64,000 bases of DNA from Sphaerimonospora mesophila NBRC 14179 = JCM 3151 (lineage in GTDB: Bacteria; Actinomycetota; Actinomycetes; Streptosporangiales; Streptosporangiaceae): assembly GCA_001552515.1 (NCBI GenBank), contig BCRI01000011.1:1-64000 (forward strand), read 5' to 3'. The translations under genes were made by a program, and so were the position numbers. The notes beneath the pieces were generated by a model. It had not been told where the DNA came from. It saw nothing but the letters and a program-made list of their open reading frames with translations, and did no database searches. Positions 57,130 through 64,000 of the stretch are shown one piece after another (position 1 is the first letter of the stretch; each line of letters begins with the position of its first letter).

Positions 57130-58217
57130 CCGGTGGTCGGGATCAGCCACGCGTTGCTCGCAGAGAACCGCAGACCGACGGCGTCGCCCACACGGGGGAC
57201 GCCGGTCGTCTCGCCGCTCGTCCGGGCGGTGACGTCCCTGCCGGTCTCCGTCGTCACGATCACCCGCCGCTCGGAGCCGAGGTAGACGACCTCGCGGACC
57301 GTGCCCTTCCACGCCGCCGCGTCGTCCTCGCCGGAGGTGACCCGTACGTCCTCGGGGCGGAACATCACGCAGTGCTCACCGTCGGACGGTGCCGGCGGGC
57401 CCGCCAGCGGGATCCGCCCCTCAGGGGCCTCGAGGGCCACCGTGCCGTCACTGGTGACGAGCCGGCCGTCGATCAGGTTGCTGTCGCCGAGGAACTCCGC
57501 GACGAACCGCGTCGCCGGCCGGCGGTAGAGCTCGTCGGGCGTGCCCACCTGCTCGATTCGGCCGTGGTCGAAGACGACCACGCGGTCGGACAGGGCCATC
57601 GCCTCTTCCTGGTCGTGGGTGACGAACAGGAAGGTGATGCCGACCTCGCGGTGCACGCGCTTGATCTCCAGCTGCAGCCGCTGGCGCAGCTTCTTGTCCA
57701 GCGCGCTGAGCGGCTCGTCCATCAGCAGGATGGGCGGGTCGAACACCAGGGCCCGCGTCAGGGCGACACGCTGCTGCTGGCCCCCCGACAGCTCCCGTGG
57801 CCGCCGCTTCTCGAACCCGGTGAGATTCACCATCTCCAGGGCGGCGCGCACCCGCTCGCGGATCTGCTCCTTCGGATACTTGCGCTCGACCAGCGGGAAC
57901 GCGACGTTGTCCCAGACGGACATGTGCGGGAACAGCGCGTAGTTCTGAAAGACCATCCCGAGGTTGCGCCGGTGCGGGGGAAGGTCGGCGATGTCCTTGC
58001 CGTCGAGGAGGATCTGCCCGCCGGTCGGCGAGATGAAGCCGGCGATCATGTTCAGGGTCGTGGTCTTGCCCGAACCGCTGGGGCCGAGGAAGGTCACGAA
58101 CTCGCCGCGGCGGATGTCGAGGTCGACGCCGCTGACCGCGGCCGCGTCGGTGCCGGGATACTGCTTGGAGACGCCCCGCAGCTTCAGGGCGAGGTCGGTG
58201 TCCACTGCAACGGTCAT
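57126..58217 (-). CDS. ABC importer ATPase, PotA-like
   Basis: 363 residues. Walker A LGPSGSGKTTTLNMIAGF, Q-loop MVFQNYALFPHMSV, signature ELSGGQQQRVALTRAL, Walker B PILLMDEPLSALD, H-loop FVTHDQEEAM. A C-terminal TOBE domain (about 280-360) is typical of spermidine/putrescine, iron and opine importers. Energises the two permeases upstream. The start overlaps the downstream permease stop by 4 nt (ATGA). Confidence 0.95.
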   Translation of the reverse strand: MTVAVDTDLALKLRGVSKQYPGTDAAAVSGVDLDIRRGEFVTFLGPSGSGKTTTLNMIAGFISPTGGQILLDGKDIADLPPHRRNLGMVFQNYALFPHMSVWDNVAFPLVERKYPKEQIRERVRAALEMVNLTGFEKRRPRELSGGQQQRVALTRALVFDPPILLMDEPLSALDKKLRQRLQLEIKRVHREVGITFLFVTHDQEEAMALSDRVVVFDHGRIEQVGTPDELYRRPATRFVAEFLGDSNLIDGRLVTSDGTVALEAPEGRIPLAGPPAPSDGEHCVMFRPEDVRVTSGEDDAAAWKGTVREVVYLGSERRVIVTTETGRDVTARTSGETTGVPRVGDAVGLRFSASNAWLIPTTG

Positions 58218-59026
58218 CGTTTCGACCTTCCGTCGGCTCTGTCGGAGAAGAGGAACCTCGTCGAGGCGAGGATGAGCACGGTGCTGACCGCGAGGATCAG
58301 GGTCGAGGCGGCGGCGATGGTCGGGTTGATGTCCCGGGTCACGCTGGAGTACATCTCGACCGGGAGCGTCCGCAGGCCCGGGCTGACGATGAAGAGCGAC
58401 ACGACCACCTCGTCGAAGGAGGTGACGAACGCGAACAGCCCGCCGGCCAGCATGCCCGGGGCGATCAACGGCAGCGTCACGCGAAGGAACACCCGATGCG
58501 GGCGGGCGCCCAGGACCTGGGCGGCGCGCTCGAGCTGCTGGTCCATCACCCTCAGCGCGCCGGACACCGTGATGATCACGTACGGGGTCGACAGGACGCA
58601 GTGCGCGGCGACGAATCCCGGCACGGTGCCGATCAGGCCCCAGCGCAGGAACATCGCGTAGACCCCGATGCCCAGCACCACGACCGGGACGACCAACGGG
58701 GCGATGCCCACCATCTCCAGCAGGCCACGACCCCGGAAACGGCCGCGGACCACGGCGAACGCGGCGAGTGTCCCGATCACCACCGAGATGACCATCACCA
58801 GGACGGCGATCAGCAAGGACGACTTGAGCGCGTCGAGCCAGACCGGGTTCTCGAAGAACTCCTGGTACCAGCGCAGCGAGTAGCCGGACGGGGGGAAGGT
58901 CAGCGTGCGCTCTGAGCTGAAGCTCATGGGGATCACGACGAGCGGGGGAGCCGCCATCCAGATCGCCACGATGGCCGCGAGAAGGTAGAGCCAGCGCGGC
59001 CGGCTCCTGCTCTCCGTGGTGGTCAT
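58214..59026 (-). CDS. ABC importer permease, PotC-like
   Basis: 270 residues with six helices. The EAA loop that docks the ATPase reads LERAAQVLGARPHRVFLRVT, LPLIAPGMLAGG. The family signature FPPSGYSLRWYQEFFENPVW is typical of PotC/PhnE-like permeases for polyamines and related cations. The start overlaps the PotB-like stop by ATGA. Confidence 0.94.
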   Translation of the reverse strand: MTTTESRSRPRWLYLLAAIVAIWMAAPPLVVIPMSFSSERTLTFPPSGYSLRWYQEFFENPVWLDALKSSLLIAVLVMVISVVIGTLAAFAVVRGRFRGRGLLEMVGIAPLVVPVVVLGIGVYAMFLRWGLIGTVPGFVAAHCVLSTPYVIITVSGALRVMDQQLERAAQVLGARPHRVFLRVTLPLIAPGMLAGGLFAFVTSFDEVVVSLFIVSPGLRTLPVEMYSSVTRDINPTIAAASTLILAVSTVLILASTRFLFSDRADGRSKR

Positions 59027-59886
59027 TTCCTGTCCCCTGTTCCTCCGAAGGCCTGCTGAACGTTGACGACCCGGCTCATGAGGCCGACGAAGACGAGGGT
59101 CAGCACGGTGAGCACCACGGCCATGGCACCGCCGCCGGCCCAGTCCAGCCGTTCGGTGACCTGCCGGACGATCAGCTGGGACATCATCGAGTTCTGCGGT
59201 GAGCCGAGGATCACCGGCGTGATGTAGAAGCCGAGCGCGAGGATGAAGACGAGGACGCCGCCGGCGAACAACCCCGGCAGGCTCTGCGGGAAGTACGCCC
59301 GCCAGAAGGCACGTAGCGGCGTCGCCCCCAGCGACTGGGCGGCCAGCAGGTCGGAACGCTCGATCTTCTGGAGGTTGTTGTAGAGCGGAAGCACCATGAA
59401 CGGCAGCAGGATCTGCGCCATCCCGATGACCACGCCCGCGGTGTTCCTGATCAGGTGCACCTGGCCGAGCCCGATGGCCTCCAGCGCCGCCTTGATCGGT
59501 CCGGTGTCCTGCAGCAGCACCAGCCAGGCGTACGTGCGCACCATGAGGCTGGTCCAGAACGGCAGCAGCACCAGCACGAGCAGCACCCGGCGCACCCGCG
59601 GGCCGGCGAGGGTCATCAGGTACGCGTACGGGTACGCGAACAGGACGCACACCACGGTGCAGATGACCGCGACGAAGAACGTGCGGAACAGGATCGTGCG
59701 ATAGGCCGGGGTGCCGAGGAAGTCCGCGTAGCTCTGCATCGTCAGCGCGCCGTCGGCGTCGAGGAACGAGCGCCGCATCAGCTCCAGGACCGGGATCGCG
59801 AAGAAGGCGACGAGCAGAGCCAGCAGGGGGATCGCCAGGTGGGCCCCCCGAAGTCGCCGGGTCGTTCGCTGGGCGAGCTTCAGCAT
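59023..59886 (-). CDS. ABC importer permease, PotB-like
   Basis: 287 residues, six helices. LLVLVLLPFWTSLMVRTYAW is the strongly conserved PotB/PotH segment. The EAA loop is DLLAAQSLGATPLRAFWRAY, FPQSLPGLFAGG. Forms the membrane channel with the PotC-like partner. It lies 115 bp after the binding-protein gene; a longer gap here is common for importer operons where the binding protein is made in excess. Confidence 0.94.
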   Translation of the reverse strand: MLKLAQRTTRRLRGAHLAIPLLALLVAFFAIPVLELMRRSFLDADGALTMQSYADFLGTPAYRTILFRTFFVAVICTVVCVLFAYPYAYLMTLAGPRVRRVLLVLVLLPFWTSLMVRTYAWLVLLQDTGPIKAALEAIGLGQVHLIRNTAGVVIGMAQILLPFMVLPLYNNLQKIERSDLLAAQSLGATPLRAFWRAYFPQSLPGLFAGGVLVFILALGFYITPVILGSPQNSMMSQLIVRQVTERLDWAGGGAMAVVLTVLTLVFVGLMSRVVNVQQAFGGTGDRK

Positions 59887-60001
59887 GCCGTGGCTCCGCT
59901 CCTTCGATGCTGACGGTTGACCGTGACAACGTGGCTGGTATCGACGTACGGCCGGCCGGGCGGCCGGTAGCGGATGGTGCGGGGGAGACGGACGGCTCCG
60001 A

Positions 60002-61051
60002 TCAGCCGGACGCCCACTTCGTCCACTCGCCGCTCACCTTGTCGAAGTTGTCCGCCCACCACTGCTGGTCCATGAAGCGGCCCTGCTCGCCGTGACCGGC
60101 CTCGGTCGGCGAGAACTTCCGCGCGGTCTCGTCGAGCTTCGGCTTGGCGTCGGAGTTGACGGTGCCGTAGGTGTACTTCTCGATGAACGCCTCCTGAGCC
60201 GGGGCCGAGGTCAGCTCGTTGATCAGGCTCACCCCCTCGTCCACGTGCTTGGAGCCCTTCAGGATCGCGAGCGAGTCGACGAGCATCAGGTTGTCCTTCC
60301 ACACCGGCTCGTACGGAGCACCCGCACGGACGGCGTCGAGGCCGCGACCGCTCCAGGCGATCGACATCACGACCTCCTTGCTCTGCAGCTGCTGCACCTG
60401 CTGCGCGCCGGTGTCGTAGTACGCGATGTCGCCGCGGATCGTGTCGAGCTTCTTCAGCGCCCGGTCCACGTCGAGGGGGTAGAGATCGCCGAGGGCGACG
60501 CCGTCGGCGAGCAACGCGGCCTCCAGCGCGCCGCCCGGCGCGTAGTTCCACACGCCGCGCTTGCCCGGGTACTTCGCCGTGTCGAAGAAGTCCGCCCACG
60601 AGGTCGGCGGGTCGCCGCCGAACTTCGAGGAGTCGTACACCAGGACGTAGGAGAGGATGTCGAAGGGAATGCCGCAGTCGGAGACCGCCTCGGCCGGCAG
60701 CTTCGACGTGTCGACCTTGTCCTTGATCTTCTCCAGCATGGTGCCGCAGTGCGAGATCGCCCAGAAGGGCTCCAGGGTGATCACGTCCCACTGGGTGTTG
60801 CCGGAGTCCACCTGCGCCTTCAGCTTCGCGTAGTCCGTGGGACCGTCGGACAGGACCCGGACTCCGTTCTTGTCACCCCACGGTTTGACGATGAGGCTCT
60901 CCTGCGCCTCCTGGTAGCCACCGCCCCAGGACACGAAGGTGAGCTGCTTGTCGCCGCCGCCGGAGTCGCCTCCGCCGCCGCACGCGGCCATCACCAGCGT
61001 GAGCATCGATGTGGCGGCCGCCACCGCGACCGGCCTTCTCGACCAACCCAT
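60002..61051 (-). CDS. ABC importer substrate-binding lipoprotein, PotD-like
   Basis: 349 residues. Signal peptide with lipobox ending LVMAAC, then a Gly-rich linker GGGGDSGGGDKQ. The periplasmic-binding type II fold begins LTFVSWGGGYQEAQESLIVK and includes AKLKAQVDSGNTQWDVITLE and VVMSIAWSGRGLDAVRAGAP. The group binds spermidine, putrescine, GABA-like or opine-like cations. ATG 61051 is chosen (AAGGAAG 6 nt before); ATG 61072 is also in frame. It defines the uptake specificity of the locus. Confidence 0.94.
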   Translation of the reverse strand: MGWSRRPVAVAAATSMLTLVMAACGGGGDSGGGDKQLTFVSWGGGYQEAQESLIVKPWGDKNGVRVLSDGPTDYAKLKAQVDSGNTQWDVITLEPFWAISHCGTMLEKIKDKVDTSKLPAEAVSDCGIPFDILSYVLVYDSSKFGGDPPTSWADFFDTAKYPGKRGVWNYAPGGALEAALLADGVALGDLYPLDVDRALKKLDTIRGDIAYYDTGAQQVQQLQSKEVVMSIAWSGRGLDAVRAGAPYEPVWKDNLMLVDSLAILKGSKHVDEGVSLINELTSAPAQEAFIEKYTYGTVNSDAKPKLDETARKFSPTEAGHGEQGRFMDQQWWADNFDKVSGEWTKWASG

Positions 61052-61136
61052 GAAAGTCTTCCTTCTGCTCATTTGACGGGAGAAAACGGTCCGGGACGAG
61101 CGGGCACGTGCCCGGAATTCGACAGGGGAACGGCGT

Positions 61137-62132
61137 TCAGACGGGGAGGGCACCCGTGATCGAGAATCGGAACTCGCAGGTCGCGTCGCCGCGCGACTGC
61201 AGTTCGCCCCACTTCACCTCGATGTCCTCGCGGTACGCCTTGAACTGCGCGACGTGGAACTCGTGGTCGTAGATCTCTCCGTACCGGAGGCCGTCGAGAT
61301 CATTCCAGGGTCGGACGAACGGGCAGAAGGTGCAGTCCTGCGACCATTGCGCCGGGGTCAGCACGCCTTCGTCGCGGTACTGCCACACGTCCTCATTGCC
61401 ACCGGAGTCGTACAACTCCATCATGTTCCGCAGGTCCAGGGTGAGGCCCTTGCTCAGGTGGTCCAGCCGCATGGCCTCGCCGCGTTCCGCGCCGAAGCCG
61501 CGGACGGCCTCGCGGTACATCTGCTCCCCGTCGGCGCCGAAGGTCTGCTCGGCCGTACGGCCGAGGAACACCAGCAGCGCACCGCGGTTCTCGCTGGTCG
61601 CCCTGAGCAGCGCCAGGCCTTCCTCGCCGGACAGCGCCACAGCGGGCCGTACCTCGTCGGCCGGCTCCGGCGCTTCCCCCGCCTCGAGGGTGAGGGTGGT
61701 CTCCCGCCACTCGGCCCGCACGTCGCCGGGCAGGCCCGCGGCCCGCATCAGCGCCGACACGAGCGCCCGATAGTAGATCACCGCGAACGCCGGCACGCCG
61801 TGGGCCCGAAAGTGCAGCAGCTCGGGCGTGCCGTCGAGCCGCAGCCGCAGCCCCCGGGTGCCGACACGCAGCTCGCCCCACCCCTGGGCGTTGACCGACA
61901 GCAGCTCGGCCGTCCGCCAGGACCGCACGATGTCCGGCAGGCCGGCTCCGCCGCGGCCGGCGGCGGCCGCGGCACGCCAGTCGAAGTAGCCGCGCAGGGC
62001 GCGCTCGACGACGGCGAGGCCGGCCTCACGCCGCGCCCGGGTGTACGCCAGCCCCGCGTGCCGGACGATCCGCGCCTCGTGCGTCATGGTCGTGACGAGC
62101 GACGTCATGAGGTCGTCTGGTTCGTTGATCAT
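61137..62132 (-). CDS. ATC-hydrolase-like protein
   Basis: 331 residues. The C-terminal part has the pattern of L-2-amino-thiazoline-4-carboxylate hydrolase family proteins: SQDCTFCPFVRPWNDLDG, RYGEIYDHEFHVAQFKAYRE, and the terminal GDATCEFRFSI with the conserved Cys. Known members hydrolyse a C-N bond in a five-membered ring. The N-terminal 150 residues are less conserved and contain TTMTHEARIVRHAGLAYTRA. ATG 62132. First gene of the importer operon, so it is likely to act early, or as a ligand-binding accessory. Family assignment moderately sure, reaction unknown. Confidence 0.72.
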   Translation of the reverse strand: MINEPDDLMTSLVTTMTHEARIVRHAGLAYTRARREAGLAVVERALRGYFDWRAAAAAGRGGAGLPDIVRSWRTAELLSVNAQGWGELRVGTRGLRLRLDGTPELLHFRAHGVPAFAVIYYRALVSALMRAAGLPGDVRAEWRETTLTLEAGEAPEPADEVRPAVALSGEEGLALLRATSENRGALLVFLGRTAEQTFGADGEQMYREAVRGFGAERGEAMRLDHLSKGLTLDLRNMMELYDSGGNEDVWQYRDEGVLTPAQWSQDCTFCPFVRPWNDLDGLRYGEIYDHEFHVAQFKAYREDIEVKWGELQSRGDATCEFRFSITGALPV

Positions 62133-62259
62133 GTTTCCGTATGCCTCCCGTCGGACACCTTCGCCCGGGCAGACGTCGTCGATTGACAGATGGCCGTCGG
62201 GGACTCGCGGCCGTGTGGCCAGGACCGCTCGGTGGCATTGGTTCGCCCCTGGAGCGACA

Positions 62260-62286
62260 CTGCAATGGTCTGCAGTGGTGCTGCAG
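62260..62286. promoter_or_regulatory. CTGCA/TGCAG repeats upstream of importer operon
   Basis: CTGCA-ATGGTC-TGCAG (62260-62275) and CTGCAG at 62270 and 62281, 128 bp upstream of the ATC-hydrolase-like start. Possibly a binding site for the PucR regulator encoded on its right. Confidence 0.4.
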
Positions 62287-62419
62287 ATGGGAGACAACAT
62301 AGGTACCGAGGTCGGGTACGGTCAACCAAAACTTGCCAAACGGATGAGCCTTTTTGCCCGGAACGCCGGATCCGATCCCGGGACGCTACGAACCCATGGC
62401 GGGAATCCGACGTCCGCTG

Positions 62420-63982
62420 TCAGCGCACTCGGCGGCCGGGCTCCGGGTCGCGGCCGCACCGCAGGGCCAGGAAGAAATCGACCCGGTCCGCCATCCGGCG
62501 CAGGTCCCGTCCGGTCACCTGCTCGATCGTCGTCAGGCGGTATCGCAGCGTGTTCACGTGGATCCCCAGGGCCTCGGCACTCGCCTGGTAGGCGCAGTCC
62601 CGCTCCAGGAACTCCGTGAGCGTCGCCACCAGTTGGGTGCCGTGCCGTGCGTCGTGGTCGGCCAGCGGACCCAGCACCAGGTCCCCGAACGCTCCGACGA
62701 TCTCACTGTCCAGGGTGAGCAGGACCTCATGGGTGCCGAGGCGCTCGTACTGGGCCATCCGCCCGCCGTCGGCGCCGGTGGCGGCGAGCCGGGCCGCGAG
62801 CCGGGCGGCGGTCACGGCCCGCGGCAGATCGCCCTGCGCGTCGCGGGCCAGCGTCCAGCCGGCGTGGACCACCCGATCGAGCTGAAGCTCCGCACATTCG
62901 AGCAGGCGCCGCACCGCCCGGGCGACGTGATCGCTCAGCGGCACCCCGGAGGCCGGCGCCACCTCCAAGATCACCACGCTCTCACGGACGTCGGGAACGA
63001 CCACGGCCTCGGCCGCCGCGGCGCCTCGCACCGCCGGGGGCACCGCGTCGAGCAGACTGTCGGCCACCGGGCCGGGAACGGCCGGGTAGCCGAGCACCGC
63101 CACGGCCACCACCGATCCGGCGGCCACCGCCCGGACGAGCCCGCCCCGCGCCGGGCGGCCGCTCTCGACCAGGGCGAGCCGTTCACGCTCGCGCGCCGCG
63201 GCGTGCCCGCGACGCTCGCGCAGCCGGGTCAGCTCACCGCGCAGGTAGGGCAGCGCGTCGTCCAGCACCCGCCGCTCGGCCGCGGTGAGCGAGGCGACGG
63301 ATCGCGCACAGCCGAGGAAGCACCGGGCCGGCACGGTCTCGTCCACCCGCATGACCGTGACGGCCGATCCGTCACCGAGGGCGGCCTGCACGGGAAAGGC
63401 GGCCGCCACCCGGCCACGATGCCAGGTCGCCCGCACCGCCTCGGGCGGCGGCGCGGCCGCGCCCGTCCAGACCACCCCGGCACCGTCCACCACCCAGACG
63501 TCCCCGGAGAGTTGCGCCGCGAGGGCGCCTACCAGCGCGGACATGTCCCCCTGTGCGGCCGCTGCGGACAGCGCCTCGTGGTTGTCCAGCAGGCGGCGCA
63601 GATCGTGACGTTCGGCGTTCGCGGCGGCGTGGAACGCACGGGCCACCTCGATGAACGGCAGCTCGTGCGGCACCCGGATCAGCGGCAGCCCGGCCGACCG
63701 GCAGGCGTCCCGCACGTCGGCGGGGACGTCCGCGTCGGGGGTCTCGACGCCGTAGCCGAGGGCCGCGGCACCCGCGCGGCGCAGCGACCGGACGAAGCGC
63801 TCGGCGTCGTCGGCGCCGCGACGCCACAACCCGGTCGTCAAAATCAGCTCGCCGCCGCCGAGGTAGGCGCTCGGGTCGGCCATGTCGGTGGAGTGCACCC
63901 AGCCGATGGAGACCGTCCGGTTCGGGCGCAGCACGAACCGCAGGCCGAGATGCTCGGCGGCCACGAGTTCGTGCAGGTACAC
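62420..63982 (-). CDS. PucR family transcriptional regulator
   Basis: 520 residues. The N-terminal PucR ligand domain reads VSIGWVHSTDMADPSAYLGG, GELILTTGLWRRGADDAERF, and SAGLPLIRVPHELPFIEVAR. A GGDEF-like middle follows, and the C-terminal HTH_30 is LIVATLTEFLERD-like (LVATLTEFLERDCAYQASAE, ALGIHVNTLRYRLTTIEQVT). PucR proteins activate purine or other nitrogen-compound catabolic genes. It is upstream of, and in line with, the importer operon and is the only regulator inside the locus, so it probably controls it. GTG start at 63982. Confidence 0.92.
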   Translation of the reverse strand: MYLHELVAAEHLGLRFVLRPNRTVSIGWVHSTDMADPSAYLGGGELILTTGLWRRGADDAERFVRSLRRAGAAALGYGVETPDADVPADVRDACRSAGLPLIRVPHELPFIEVARAFHAAANAERHDLRRLLDNHEALSAAAAQGDMSALVGALAAQLSGDVWVVDGAGVVWTGAAAPPPEAVRATWHRGRVAAAFPVQAALGDGSAVTVMRVDETVPARCFLGCARSVASLTAAERRVLDDALPYLRGELTRLRERRGHAAARERERLALVESGRPARGGLVRAVAAGSVVAVAVLGYPAVPGPVADSLLDAVPPAVRGAAAAEAVVVPDVRESVVILEVAPASGVPLSDHVARAVRRLLECAELQLDRVVHAGWTLARDAQGDLPRAVTAARLAARLAATGADGGRMAQYERLGTHEVLLTLDSEIVGAFGDLVLGPLADHDARHGTQLVATLTEFLERDCAYQASAEALGIHVNTLRYRLTTIEQVTGRDLRRMADRVDFFLALRCGRDPEPGRRVR

Positions 63983-64000
63983 GGGCGTACTGTAGCAACC

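Noticed and set aside
55513-57285. 590-codon rightward open frame
   Set aside because: Antisense to the YtcJ-like amidohydrolase, with composition typical of a shadow frame.

Overview
The window reads as chromosomal DNA of a high-GC Gram-positive actinomycete. Codon third positions are almost all G or C, starts are often GTG or TTG, and several promoters are leaderless with a TAnnnT box 6-7 nt before the start codon. Gene content (many ECF/HxlR/MerR/TetR/PadR regulators, a LuxR-type LAL regulator, a CBM2 esterase, a possible F420-type reductase) fits a Streptosporangiales or Streptomyces-like soil organism. The genus is inference only. No rRNA, tRNA or CRISPR array was recognised, and there is no ribosomal or other core gene, so this looks like an accessory chromosome arm.

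Layout. (1) 1-12.4 kb: a cut-off voltage-gated channel, an ArsR/SRPBCC pair, a coupled DsbA-like/CcdA thiol-redox pair, an HxlR-SCP2 regulator divergent from a dihydrofolate-reductase-like enzyme, a methyltransferase, pirin, cupin, DUF4267 and small membrane or secreted proteins. (2) 12.4-17 kb: mobile-DNA debris (a frameshifted serine recombinase, an AT-rich palindromic segment in front of a zinc-knuckle coiled-coil protein, an ISL3 transposase relic) around a second reductase and an ECF sigma factor with a SnoaL tail. (3) 17-28.6 kb: RidA, an SDR without its catalytic Tyr/Lys, an ester-cyclase-like protein, two alpha/beta hydrolases, a LAL regulator, a hydrolase-MerR operon and an MFS exporter behind a short leader ORF. 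(4) 28.6-47.2 kb: alternating small enzymes and regulators, many with readable operators (MarR, TetR, MerR, LacI, PadR types), a CE15-CBM2 secreted esterase, relics of a MerR gene and a Tn3 transposase, and an ABC-2 exporter operon. (5) 47.3-64 kb: one large catabolic locus. It contains a C45 peptidase/acyltransferase, two YtcJ-like amidohydrolases, a polysaccharide-deacetylase-family hydrolase, an M20 hydrolase, an HpaB-type flavin monooxygenase with its reductase, a ureohydrolase, a complete Pot-type ABC importer, an ATC-hydrolase-like protein and a PucR regulator.

How it works together. The 47-64 kb genes lie in two translationally coupled leftward operons plus two rightward genes. A 30-bp element (27/30 identical) occurs at both ends of the enzyme half of the locus. 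It suggests one regulon that imports a cationic or amide substrate, deacylates it, removes a guanidino group as urea, and hydroxylates and opens a ring. The substrate cannot be named from sequence.

A second theme is a repeated module: palindromic MerR box, alpha/beta hydrolase, MerR regulator. It is present twice intact (25.3 and 38.0 kb) and once as an internally deleted copy (30.4 kb).
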